Part shown: positions 44,658-52,175 of the stretch, in pieces | Position numbering within the stretch: the stretch's first letter is position 1 | Layout: every line of letters starts with the position of its first letter | Source of the DNA: G965198795 sp965198795 | Lineage (GTDB): Bacteria; Pseudomonadota; Alphaproteobacteria; Rhodospirillales; Casp-alpha2 | Length of the DNA: 64,000 nt | Assembly (NCBI GenBank): GCA_965198795.1 | Contig: OZ240674.1 | Coordinates: 2,852,001 to 2,916,000 of the forward strand | Direction of reading: 5' to 3' | Made by a program: the position numbers and the translations under genes | Notes under the pieces: generated by a model | Databases searched by the model: none | Told to the model about the DNA's origin: nothing | The model's input: only the letters and a program-made list of their open reading frames with translations

Positions 44658-45281
44658 TTAATTCATCAGATCCGAGACGGAAATTTTCCTCACCCCGAGC
44701 GCCGCGAACGACTCCTCCGCCGCCTCGACCGTTCCCGGCAGTTCCACACTCCGGCAGGCGTCCTCGATGACAATGGTCTCGAAGCCGAGCCTCACCGCGT
44801 CTTCCGCCGAAAAACGCACGCAGAAATCATAAGCCAGACCGCAAAGATAGACGCGTTTGAAGCCCCGCTCCGCGAGCGCGCCGCCAAGCCCGGTGGGCGT
44901 TTTCCGGTCATTCTCAAAAAACGCGGAATAACTGTCAATCCCGGGCCGGAAGCCCTTCCGCACGATCATCGCCGCCCCCAGCGCATCCAGGTCGGCGCGG
45001 AAATCAGCGCCGGGCGTTCCCTGAACGCAGTGATCAGGCCAGAGCGTCTGCGCGCCATAAGGAGTTTCTATCTGATCGTAAAGCATCTTACCCGGATGAC
45101 TGGACGCGAAGGACGCATGTCCCGCCGGATGCCAATCCTGGGTCAGCGCAATGTTGGCGAATTTCGTCGCGAGCTTATTGATCAAGGGAATAACCGCATC
45201 ACCGTCCGCGACCTCCAAGGCGCCGCCCGGGCAAAAATCGTTCTGCGCGTCGATCACCAGCAGCAGGTCCGTCGGTTCCAT
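44658..45281 (-). CDS. pncA: Nicotinamidase
   Basis: A 207-residue isochorismatase-fold amidase. The catalytic triad is visible as Asp in LLVIDAQNDFCPGGAL, Lys in MIVRKGF and Cys in VYLCGLAYDFCVRFSAEDA; metal ligands lie in TQDWHPAGHASF. It deamidates nicotinamide to nicotinate for NAD salvage. It lies 18 bases downstream of the LysR-type regulator on the same strand, so the two may be cotranscribed. Confidence 0.93.
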   Translation of the reverse strand: MEPTDLLLVIDAQNDFCPGGALEVADGDAVIPLINKLATKFANIALTQDWHPAGHASFASSHPGKMLYDQIETPYGAQTLWPDHCVQGTPGADFRADLDALGAAMIVRKGFRPGIDSYSAFFENDRKTPTGLGGALAERGFKRVYLCGLAYDFCVRFSAEDAVRLGFETIVIEDACRSVELPGTVEAAEESFAALGVRKISVSDLMN

Positions 45282-45299
45282 CTCTTACGACACCCTCTC

Positions 45300-46292
45300 T
45301 CAATCCGCGAACGCCCGGCGCTCGGTCAAACGCTTCTCGTGATATTCCTTATCAAGTCTGGCGTGCGTCACGGAATGCGCCCGCGCCTCGTCCAGAAGCC
45401 AATCCCTAAAAGTCGCGATCTTCGGCTTGTTCGCCGTCTCTTCCGGCGCGATCAGCCAGTAGGCATGGCTGACGTGGATGGCGTCGTCGAACAGGCGGAC
45501 AAGCCGGCCAGACATCAGATCGCTCTCAACGACGCTGGCTTTGGCGAGCGCCACCCCTTGTCCGGCGGCGGCGGATTCGATCAACATCCAGTGCGGTGAG
45601 ATATGCGGGCCGGTCAGGCCGCCGTCCCCGGCCTCGACGCCGTAGCTCCGCAACCACGTTTCCCAACGGGGATAGCTTTTGTCGATTTCGTGCTGCACGG
45701 GATGGAGCAGCGTGTGATCCAGCAAATCCCGAGGCTCGCGAATGGGACCCAGGCCGTCATCCATGGCGCCGTCAGCCATGGATGGGCAGCAAACCGGAAA
45801 GACTTCCTCTTCAAACAATTTATCGACGCGGCAGCCGGGAAACTGGCCGGAGCCATAGCGAACGCCGACATCACCCTCGTCCGGGTCATAGTCGAGCTTC
45901 AAGGTATTGGCCGAGATCAGCACCTTGATCTCTGGATGGTCGCGGGTGAAAGCCTCTATCCGGTGCACCAGCCATTTGGCGGCGAAAGTGGGCGTCGTCG
46001 AAACAGTCAATTGCCCAGCGGCTTCCTGGTCGTAAACGGCTTCCGTCGCCAGGCGCAGTTTCTCGAAACCATCCCGCAAGCCCGGCAAATACGCCAAACC
46101 GGCGTCAGTCAACCGCAGGCCCCGCCGGCGCCGGGTGAATAATTTGACGCCCAGGAAATCCTCCAGCCCCCTCACTTGGTGCGAGACGGCGGCCGGCGTC
46201 ACATGAAGCTCCGCCGCCGCTTGCGACATGGACAAATGGCGGGCGGTGGACTCAAACGCACGGAGCGAATTCAGGGGCGGCATTGGTCTCAT
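45300..46292 (-). CDS. LysR-type regulator, GcvA-like
   Basis: A 330-residue LysR protein. The ATG at 46292 gives MRPMPPLNSLRAFESTARHLSMSQAAAELHVTPAAVSHQVRGLEDFLG, the helix-turn-helix of GcvA-type regulators; 46283 is also possible. The effector domain contains VSTTPTFAAKWLVHRIEAF and the GVRYGSGQFPG segment typical of the GcvA group. Possible targets are pncA and the small gene that diverges at 46465. Confidence 0.88.
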   Translation of the reverse strand: MRPMPPLNSLRAFESTARHLSMSQAAAELHVTPAAVSHQVRGLEDFLGVKLFTRRRRGLRLTDAGLAYLPGLRDGFEKLRLATEAVYDQEAAGQLTVSTTPTFAAKWLVHRIEAFTRDHPEIKVLISANTLKLDYDPDEGDVGVRYGSGQFPGCRVDKLFEEEVFPVCCPSMADGAMDDGLGPIREPRDLLDHTLLHPVQHEIDKSYPRWETWLRSYGVEAGDGGLTGPHISPHWMLIESAAAGQGVALAKASVVESDLMSGRLVRLFDDAIHVSHAYWLIAPEETANKPKIATFRDWLLDEARAHSVTHARLDKEYHEKRLTERRAFAD

Positions 46293-46464
46293 GTGACAGA
46301 GCTTATGTTTTAGTTTTTCTAAAATCAAGAATGAGAATTGATCGTTTGTTTAACTCTCTCATTTTCCGTACCTTCCTCTCAACGTCAAAGAAGCTGGGAA
46401 ATACGCCAGACAGCGGCGCGCCGCTCAATGGTTTCCTCTCCCGGCGGCCATAAGGAGAATTCAA

Positions 46465-46611
46465 ATGGTTTTCAATCGTGACATGAATGCTTTCGCCCCC
46501 CTGCCTTTCGGCGCCCAGCCGACCGACGACGACATGGCCAGGCTGCGCCGCCAGGCCCGCGCTCAGGGCGTTCGCGAACTGCGCGATAGGGTCGCCAGGC
46601 TGTTCAGGTAA
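46465..46611 (+). CDS. Small protein (48 aa), divergent from the LysR gene
   Basis: A 49-codon frame with a strong AAGGAG ribosome site 7 bases before its ATG: MVFNRDMNAFAPLPFGAQ, then an Arg-rich amphipathic helix (DDDMARLRRQARAQG and beyond). A textbook terminator follows at 46700-46732, about 90 bases later. The ribosome site, terminator and divergence from a LysR regulator support a genuine short gene. It resembles small Arg-rich helical proteins of alphaproteobacteria, but I cannot name a family. Confidence 0.6.
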   Translation: MVFNRDMNAFAPLPFGAQPTDDDMARLRRQARAQGVRELRDRVARLFR

Positions 46612-46699
46612 TCCCCTGCGGACCCTGCTGTTTCCTCTCTTGGCTTTTTTCTCTGGGTTTCCTCCCGCCGGGCCATCTCATGGAACCGGCCCTTCCCCG

Positions 46700-46732
46700 C
46701 CGCGAGCCGGACCCCGGTTCGCGGTTTTTTTT
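46700..46732 (+). terminator. Rho-independent terminator
   Basis: CCGCGAGCCGG (46700-46710) pairs with CCGGTTCGCGG (46714-46724) over 11 bp, with one G-T wobble, across a three-base ACC loop, and is followed by eight T (46725-46732). This is the strongest intrinsic terminator in the window and ends the small gene at 46465-46611. Confidence 0.92.
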
Positions 46733-47749
46733 GGATCATATCCGAAGAGAACATTGCCTCGGACATACGATCTAAAACGGCGGCGTCTTCCGGCGCATCT
46801 TCATGTATGGCTTGATCCGCTCTATAGACCGTTCACATAACCGGTTTATTTCTCGGTTTATTTCCCTGAATGTTTTCACGGCTCCCTCGCCACCGCGGCG
46901 CATATTGGAAGCTGCGGCTTTCGCCGCCGGCCGCGTCGGCACGAAAGAAGTCTCATTGTCTTCAAGGCCCTGAAAAACGCAGAGACGGCGTTCATGAAAC
47001 CGTCCCTGTCCCACCAGCCCTGTCCCGCGCCAATCCTGCTTGATGCGCTTGATCTCGCGCATGGGGCCGGGGAAGCCCGGAAACGAAGGGCGGGGGACAA
47101 TCAGCATCCAGGGCCGTCACCGCCTCCGGCGGACGGCGCGGCCATGACGGACTGGCCGGCCCCGGTTACGGTCATTACCGCGCCGATCATTCAAAAGATG
47201 GGCTCGCAAGAGGGCGTGTCCCCATCAACGGGACCGGGGGGCTTCCGGGGAACCGCCAAGGGCTCTGGGAACCGCCGGGCCGCCAAGGTCCCCGCCAAGG
47301 TCCCCGCCAAGGTCCCCGCCAAGGTCAAGGATACGCCAAAGCACACTTTCCACCCCCCGCCCCAAGGAACCCGGGCGGCGGCACGACCGGCGGCTTTTGC
47401 GCCATGAAGGCGGCGACTACTTTCACCTTAAGGAAACCAGGCGGCGATACGACAACCGCGCTTCTGGCGCGCTTCGGATAAAGCCGGCGCCCTGTTCGGC
47501 TGCTTCGGAATTAGGCCATCTCGGAAAAAATCCTCCGAGCTAGGCATGACCCTAGTTTTTAGCCGTTCTGTAAAAAAAATTGTCGTTCAGCCCATGGAAA
47601 AAAGAGTCGTTAGCTTGTGCCCGGAAGAATCCAGCGCGCTTCTGTTCCATACAGGCGGGTCAATCAGTCGAGAGGATCGGGGTTTCCTCCTAACATGAAA
47701 CGGATTCGGGGATCGGCCAGGATTCATAACTGGTTACGATTTCAGCAAT
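46733..47749. other. Long gap with a 12-bp tandem repeat, no supported gene
   Basis: About 1 kb lies between the terminator and the response regulator. Open frames exist on both strands (for example leftward from 47107, rightward from 46994) but have low-complexity products without recognisable features. Contents seen: a 12-base tandem repeat at 47281-47326, a weak hairpin CTAGG-CATGAC-CCTAG followed by five T (about 47541-47561), and an AT-rich stretch at 47561-47600 that may hold the promoter of the next gene. Confidence 0.45.
47281..47326. repeat. 12-bp tandem repeat
   Basis: CGCCAAGGTCCC is repeated three times exactly, followed by a ten-base partial copy. If translated rightward it would give repeats of KVPA. 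The surrounding frame has no other coding signs, so this is treated as an extragenic minisatellite. Confidence 0.8.
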
Positions 47750-48232
47750 TTGAAGCTCCTTGTCTGCGATGACAGCTTTCACATGCGTGAGGTGATCCGC
47801 ACTTTTCTGGAAGGTTTCAGCGTTCGATACGTTCTGCCCGCAGCGGAAGCGAGGATAGCCTGGGAAACGATCCACGCCACGGATCCCGACTTGATCATCA
47901 CCGATTGGAATATGGTTCCCATGAGCGGCATTGATCTGGTCGAAAAAATCAGGAAAGACCCGGATAACCCGAATTCCTTTGTCCCGATCATCATGCTGAC
48001 CAGCTTTACGGAACTGCATCGCGTTGAAGAAGCGCGCGACGCGGGTGTCTCGTCTTTCCTGACGAAACCCATTAGCGCAGCCTCGCTCTATAAGCGTTTG
48101 ATGGACGTGGTCGAGAACGACCGGCCGTTCATCAAACCGGACAGCGGGTTCTTCGGGCCGGACAGGCGGAATGTCCAGCGGCGCGGCTATATTGCCAAAG
48201 AGCGTCGGAATGATACACAGTCGGCGGCCTAA
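47750..48232 (+). CDS. CheY-like response regulator
   Basis: A 160-residue receiver protein, mostly one domain. Acidic pair D7-D8 (LLVCDDS), phosphoacceptor D52 (LIITDWNM), T84 (IMLTSF) and K106 (FLTKPI) are all in place. A basic C-terminal tail (FGPDRRNVQRRGYIAKERRND) follows. The only start in frame is a TTG at 47750. Directly upstream in frame the codons read YDFSN, which matches the usual N-terminus of this subgroup (DFS-L-VLVVDD), so the true start may lie further upstream or be damaged. It is followed by an Hpt-like gene, its probable phosphotransfer partner. Confidence 0.82.
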   Translation: MKLLVCDDSFHMREVIRTFLEGFSVRYVLPAAEARIAWETIHATDPDLIITDWNMVPMSGIDLVEKIRKDPDNPNSFVPIIMLTSFTELHRVEEARDAGVSSFLTKPISAASLYKRLMDVVENDRPFIKPDSGFFGPDRRNVQRRGYIAKERRNDTQSAA

Positions 48233-48249
48233 GCCGCCGACTGTGTATC
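48212..48249 (+). terminator. 17-bp perfect hairpin spanning the response-regulator stop codon
   Basis: GATACACAGTCGGCGGC (48212-48228) and its exact reverse complement (48233-48249) flank a CTAA loop. The TAA in the loop is the stop codon of the receiver gene, and the next ATG begins one base after the stem. There is no T run. It may attenuate, protect the mRNA 3' end, or control reinitiation at the next gene. Confidence 0.6.
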
Positions 48250-48250
48250 C

Positions 48251-48818
48251 ATGCCTGAATCCGAAAATCAACCCATAAAGCCGAAAAAACACATCAAACG
48301 ACGCGTCCAGCACGGTGGACCGTCTCCCGAGGCGGCCATCCTGAACGCCCTGAACGCGGCCGAGGATTTGATTGGCGAATACCAGGGTTGGGCTTATCGA
48401 CGATCTGGAGCTATTGTGGCGGACGTTCCTTGATACATCCGATGACCGCGTGGATGCCACGCGGCTAAAAGAACTCTATGACACGGCGCACGAATCGCGG
48501 GGCCAAGGAGGCGGTTTCGGGTTTCCGCTGATCTCCGTGCCCAGCGACTCTCTTTGTAAGTACCTCGATGGCCGCAAACGGCTGGCGGACCGGGATATGG
48601 AACTCATCCGGACTCACATCCTGGCGATGAAGGCCACGTTCCGCCAAGAACTGAAGGGCCGCCAAGAACTGAAGGGCCGCCAAGAACTGAAGGGCCGCCA
48701 AGAACTGAAGGGCCGCCAAGGGGCTTTCTCGCAAGAACTTCCCGAATTGCTGCGGGCTTTTCGCGAGCGGGTCGATCCAGATCAAGCCAATATTCATCAG
48801 CGGCGGACGGAGAACTGA
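48251..48818 (+). pseudogene. Hpt-like protein gene split by a frameshift
   Basis: Two frames together give one recognisable product. The first runs 48251-48433 (MPESENQPIKPKKHIKRRV…AAEDLIGEYQGWA) and the second continues in the next frame from about 48388 to 48818 (LIDDLELLWRTFLDTSDD…). The second half has TAHESRGQGGGFGFPLISVPSDSLCKYL, an Hpt-type phosphotransfer motif with His but Arg in place of the usual Lys (HxxKG). Homologues that I recall have this as a single frame after a receiver gene. The shift is near TGGGCTTATCG, about 48388-48398. It may be a true lesion, a sequencing error or recoding. An 18-base tandem repeat lies near the C-terminus. Confidence 0.6.
48641..48712 (+). repeat. 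18-bp tandem repeat, four copies
   Basis: CCGCCAAGAACTGAAGGG repeats four times without change, plus a partial fifth copy. It encodes RQELKG repeats in the Hpt-like protein tail. Perfect identity implies a recent expansion. Confidence 0.9.
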
Positions 48819-48833
48819 CCGCCGCCCGAGCGC

Positions 48834-49796
48834 TCAGGGGATCAGGCGAACCTCATGATCGGCGGCAATGGCCCGGCAAGCGAGGCGTTGCGCCCAATCC
48901 GCAGCGAGCGGCAGGCGCGCGGACGCCCATAGATTGGTTAAATAGAGCAATGGCTCGTCAAGCAGGGATTTACCCGCTTCGCGCCGGCGCCACTTCCAGG
49001 CGCGGCCCAACGCGCGTCTGGCCGCCAGACGACGATAACGGTCGGAAATGTTCCGGTCGTCGCGCAAAAAGTTTGCAAAGGCCAATGTCGTGTCATGCAG
49101 CAGCTGGGCCTTATTGTCGCTGATGCGTCCCGGCGCTTCCGGCGGAACGGCCGAGAGGGCCACGTCGTCCGCCACCGCGAGACGCCTCCGCCAGCCCGCA
49201 GTTCTAAGGACCAGCGAGTTTTCCTGCACGAAAACGCTGTCGTCGCAGCCGCCGAACCCATGGAAGGCCTCCGTTCGAACCATGACGTTGGACATGCCGG
49301 TTAGTCCCTCCCGGATAACCGTGTAAAGCGGGTCCGTTAACACCGTTACGTCCCGGTGTTCCGGGCATGGACCGAAAACGCCTAGGTCCGGATAGGCGGC
49401 GTTCAAATGACGGTCCTTTCCCCGGCACCAGAGACCATCAACGTTCGCCGCTTCCGCCGCCTCCATCGCCCAGCGTCCGGCCCAGGGCGCGATCACGTCG
49501 TCGCCATCGCAGAATTTGATCCATTTCAGCTTGGCGAGCATGCCGCCTTTGGTGGTGGCGGCGCTTGAACCGGCATTATCCTGTGTGTGGACTTCCGCGC
49601 CTGGCAGACTGGCGGCAAGCCGTTCAAGCGCTTCGAACGAGCCGTCCGTCGAGCCGTCGTCGATGAAGACGAATTGCCGGCCGTAATCGCCGTCTTGCGC
49701 CTTCAAGGCGCCGACCATATTCTCCAGGAACGGGCGCTTGTTATAGACTGTGACAACGAAGGAAACGCCGTCTGGATAAGATTGAGAAGCGGACAT
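48834..49796 (-). CDS. Family 2 glycosyltransferase
   Basis: A 320-residue GT-A glycosyltransferase. The N-terminus GVSFVVTVYNKRPFLENMV, the FIDDGSTDGSFEALERL motif and the metal-binding FCDGDDVIAPWAG identify GT2. The sugar and acceptor cannot be told. It is convergent with the Hpt-like gene, stands alone, and marks the end of ordinary chromosomal content before the mobile segment. Confidence 0.88.
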   Translation of the reverse strand: MSASQSYPDGVSFVVTVYNKRPFLENMVGALKAQDGDYGRQFVFIDDGSTDGSFEALERLAASLPGAEVHTQDNAGSSAATTKGGMLAKLKWIKFCDGDDVIAPWAGRWAMEAAEAANVDGLWCRGKDRHLNAAYPDLGVFGPCPEHRDVTVLTDPLYTVIREGLTGMSNVMVRTEAFHGFGGCDDSVFVQENSLVLRTAGWRRRLAVADDVALSAVPPEAPGRISDNKAQLLHDTTLAFANFLRDDRNISDRYRRLAARRALGRAWKWRRREAGKSLLDEPLLYLTNLWASARLPLAADWAQRLACRAIAADHEVRLIP

Positions 49797-49882
49797 GAGG
49801 GGGCTGCGATTGGTAAACGAATGAAGACCCGCATCTTAGCCGACCAGCCCCGCGCCCGCCAATAGCGGCAATGACCATCGGC

Positions 49883-50134
49883 TTAACCGTCCGCCGCTGT
49901 GGCTTCCCGGAACCCGGATTCCGCCAGATTGGCGTCCAGGATCAAAAAATCCTTTACCTTGAATGATTTACGAAGCGCACGTTCGGCGGCCAAGAAAGGA
50001 TTCTCACCTCGCTTGGCCTTAAGGTGCCTTGTCCGCTTTGGGCCCAGGCCCTGATTCTTCTCGACGGGAAAGTAAGTAACATCAATCAGTTCCATGACGC
50101 CGCGGGCGCCGCTTTCCATGTTCAATCCATCCAT
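49883..50134 (-). CDS. Small protein (83 aa) under an SOS box
   Basis: The ATG at 50134 has a GGAGAG ribosome site 6 bases upstream and gives MDGLNMESGARGVMELIDVT, then a basic centre (GLGPKRTRHLKAKRG) and a helical part with an acidic end (KVKDFLILDANLAESGFREA). A longer in-frame reading to 50245 would run through the promoter and is rejected. An alphaproteobacterial LexA site lies at 50203-50217, 69 bases before the start. It is on the same strand as, and downstream of, the relaxase gene. I know no family for it. Confidence 0.7.
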   Translation of the reverse strand: MDGLNMESGARGVMELIDVTYFPVEKNQGLGPKRTRHLKAKRGENPFLAAERALRKSFKVKDFLILDANLAESGFREATAADG

Positions 50135-50202
50135 TGCCGCTCTCCACCGCGCCCGGTGATCGCCATTGTCCGGGCGTTTGTTTTCTCGATAAAAAAGAAA
50201 AT

Positions 50203-50226
50203 GTTCTTTTTTTGTTCTGTTGTCAA
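50203..50226 (-). promoter_or_regulatory. SOS box (GTTC-N7-GTTC) next to a TTGACA -35
   Basis: GTTC-TTTTTTT-GTTC at 50203-50217 is an exact match to the alphaproteobacterial LexA operator. Read leftward, TTGACA lies at 50226-50221, three bases from the operator; a -10 is poor (CATTTT 17 bases on). LexA bound here would block the leftward promoter of the 83-residue gene, which would be released after DNA damage. Confidence 0.75.
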
Positions 50227-50270
50227 TGGCGATTATACGCCGCACCTCTGACGTATGACAAAGAAGGACA

Positions 50271-51887
50271 TCAACGCGCGTATTGATGAGACGCCGCCTG
50301 GCGGTTCAGCGCCGGCGATCCCGCCAGAACCGCCTGCACGCCGGGATGCTCCGCTTTAAGCGCCTCCAGCCGCTTACCCGCGTCCGCCCCCGGCGGAACC
50401 AACACCACCGCGCGGCGGGCCGCCGTGTGAATGGCCGCGGCCGCCGCGTAATCGTCGGTGATCACCACACGGTCGGCGTCGCCGCTGGCGGCCAGGGTCT
50501 TGCCCGGATCGATCACGTGCGCCAATCCGGGGCCTCGCATGTCGCCGATATTCAGCGTCTTGCCGTCCGGGGCCAGGCATCGCAGCGCCCGGATGTTCCC
50601 GCGAGCGTCGCGGAACGGAATGATCAGGTTACCGTCCCCGTCTTCCTTCAGGCCGAACCCCTTGACCTTGCGCACCGTTAACCAGGGGTTCTTCCTGCCG
50701 TCCGCCCATGTCCCGGCGCCCGTCCAATGACGGAGCGCGGGCGAGACCATCTTCGGGACGCGCGGCGACGGCCCGAAGGCCAGGTCCATCATCTCGCGGT
50801 GCATGATGATGATGACCAGGGCCAGGGGGTCCCGGTAGGCCTCGTTGATCAGGAACTGTTTCCAGTTCATCGCCAGCCTGCCCAAAAACGTGGACCGGCG
50901 GCCGTTCCGGTTTCCCGGGCGCAGATAGGCCCGCCAAAGCCTCGCGGCGGCGGGATGGCGGGTCAGCGGCCGCGCCGTGTAACGGCGCCGCCGGGGCCGC
51001 TCGCGCATCGGCTTTTCGGGGCCCCGGTACGGCCCCAGGCGTTTTTCCAGGGCGGCTTTCGACAAGGACCGGCCGGCCAGGCTCGCCTTGGCCGTCTCCT
51101 TGCCGTCCCGGCGCTTGAACACCAGGCCGTTGGCGCGGGGTTTGAGTTCGAGGTCGAGTCCCGCCAGACCCTCGTGCGCGTCTTGCCAGCCCTTGGCCCG
51201 CTCCACCACGGCCATGATCTCGTCCTTGTGCTCAATCACGTAACCCTGGAAGGACTGCCGCCAGGTGCGGGCCTCGAAGTCCCGGGCCGGACCGGACGGC
51301 CGCGCCCGTTCCTCGCCGTCGGACATGCCCCCAACCGACATACCCAGGTCCGACATGCCTACGTCCGACATGCCTACGTCCGACATGCCTACGTCCGACA
51401 TGCCCCTGTCCGCCTGGAACCCGAAGCGCCGCTCCATCTCCCGGCAGGTCCGCTCCAGGGCGCGGTAGTCGTTCCAAGGGGAACGCACCCGCAAGGTCTC
51501 CGGCTGAACCCGGTTAAAGGCCATGTGGATGTGGAAGTTGTCCGTGTCGCGATGCGTTCCCGCCACCCATTGATGATCCTCGAATCCGAGCGCGTGGGCG
51601 AACTCCCGGCCGATCTCGCGGACCTGCTCCCGGCCGGGCCGTTCGCCGGGGCGGAACGAAACGACCAGGTGATAGGTCTTGTTGGCCGTCTTGGGCTTCA
51701 TGGCGCGGACGGCCTCCACTTCCGCCAGGGCGGCGGGCAGGTCGTCAAGCCCGTCGCCGGCGCCGCAGTTGCCGATCCAGAAGTCCTCCAGCTTCTCGCC
51801 GCCGTCCCGGGCCTCGGCGATGTACAGGGCCAGCGCCTTGAAGCTGTCCGCGATCTCCGGGTTCTTGGGGATGCGCTTGGCGATCAT
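50271..51887 (-). CDS. Relaxase/mobilization nuclease with LPD7-type TOPRIM-like domain
   Basis: A 538-residue plasmid-type relaxase. The N-terminal domain has KTYHLVVSFRPGERP and the metal-binding HRDTDNFHIHMAFNRV, the HxH motif of MobP/TraI-like enzymes; the likely nicking Tyr is in LALYIAEARDGGE. A five-residue repeat (GMSDV) at residues 157-185 separates it from a basic middle. The C-terminal half includes RALRCLAPDGKTLNIGD and VVITDDYAAAAAIH, a TOPRIM-like primase segment as in LPD7. It would cut the origin of transfer for conjugal mobilisation. Confidence 0.88.
   Translation of the reverse strand: MIAKRIPKNPEIADSFKALALYIAEARDGGEKLEDFWIGNCGAGDGLDDLPAALAEVEAVRAMKPKTANKTYHLVVSFRPGERPGREQVREIGREFAHALGFEDHQWVAGTHRDTDNFHIHMAFNRVQPETLRVRSPWNDYRALERTCREMERRFGFQADRGMSDVGMSDVGMSDVGMSDLGMSVGGMSDGEERARPSGPARDFEARTWRQSFQGYVIEHKDEIMAVVERAKGWQDAHEGLAGLDLELKPRANGLVFKRRDGKETAKASLAGRSLSKAALEKRLGPYRGPEKPMRERPRRRRYTARPLTRHPAAARLWRAYLRPGNRNGRRSTFLGRLAMNWKQFLINEAYRDPLALVIIIMHREMMDLAFGPSPRVPKMVSPALRHWTGAGTWADGRKNPWLTVRKVKGFGLKEDGDGNLIIPFRDARGNIRALRCLAPDGKTLNIGDMRGPGLAHVIDPGKTLAASGDADRVVITDDYAAAAAIHTAARRAVVLVPPGADAGKRLEALKAEHPGVQAVLAGSPALNRQAASHQYAR
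51348..51422 (-). repeat. 15-bp tandem repeat in the relaxase
   Basis: GTCCGACATGCCTAC is repeated four times exactly and then once with changes; two degenerate units lie just to the left. On the coding strand it gives GMSDV repeats, a linker between the nicking domain and the basic region. Confidence 0.85.
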
Positions 51888-52175
51888 TGTCCGGCCATTA
51901 CCGCCGGGCCTCTTGTAAATCGAACGGATAATTTACCCCTTCGATTTTTCCATTTGTATTCAACGCTCTCACGGTTTCCGCCGCCGGCGGCGCGATCAAA
52001 CGCCCCGCGCAGGCCCGGTGATTCTGGAGGGTCCAAACTACCCGGAAAACCCTCAACGCCGCTGTCGGGCCATCCTCGGGGACCGTTTTTGAGGATTCGG
52101 GACGGATTTTGGGCAAAATCGGCCATGGCGATGGATTTTTAGGGGTTTTCGGGGGTTTCCGGGGGGTCGGGCGCG
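51888..52175. other. Candidate origin of transfer region
   Basis: This 288-base gap lies between the MobC-like gene and the relaxase gene. AAATCGAA (51917-51924) and TTCGATTT (51940-51947) form an 8-bp inverted repeat 30 bases before the relaxase start. On the leftward strand the loop reads GGGGTAAATTATCCG, reminiscent of the GGTAAAT sequence next to nic in MobQ-type origins. The rest is GC-rich with G runs. The position and the dyad support oriT, but the nic site is not proven. Confidence 0.4.

Noticed and set aside
46772..47107. 111-codon leftward frame in the 1-kb gap
   Set aside because: No ribosome site at a fitting distance and no recognisable motif.
46994..47407. 137-codon rightward frame over the 12-bp repeat
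   Set aside because: Low-complexity product, no ribosome site and no family-like segment; treated as non-coding.
47690..48460. 256-codon leftward frame over the receiver gene
   Set aside because: Antisense to a receiver domain with all active-site residues.
48641..48712. Possible CRISPR array
   Set aside because: The 18-bp units are adjacent, with no spacers, and are in frame within a coding region.
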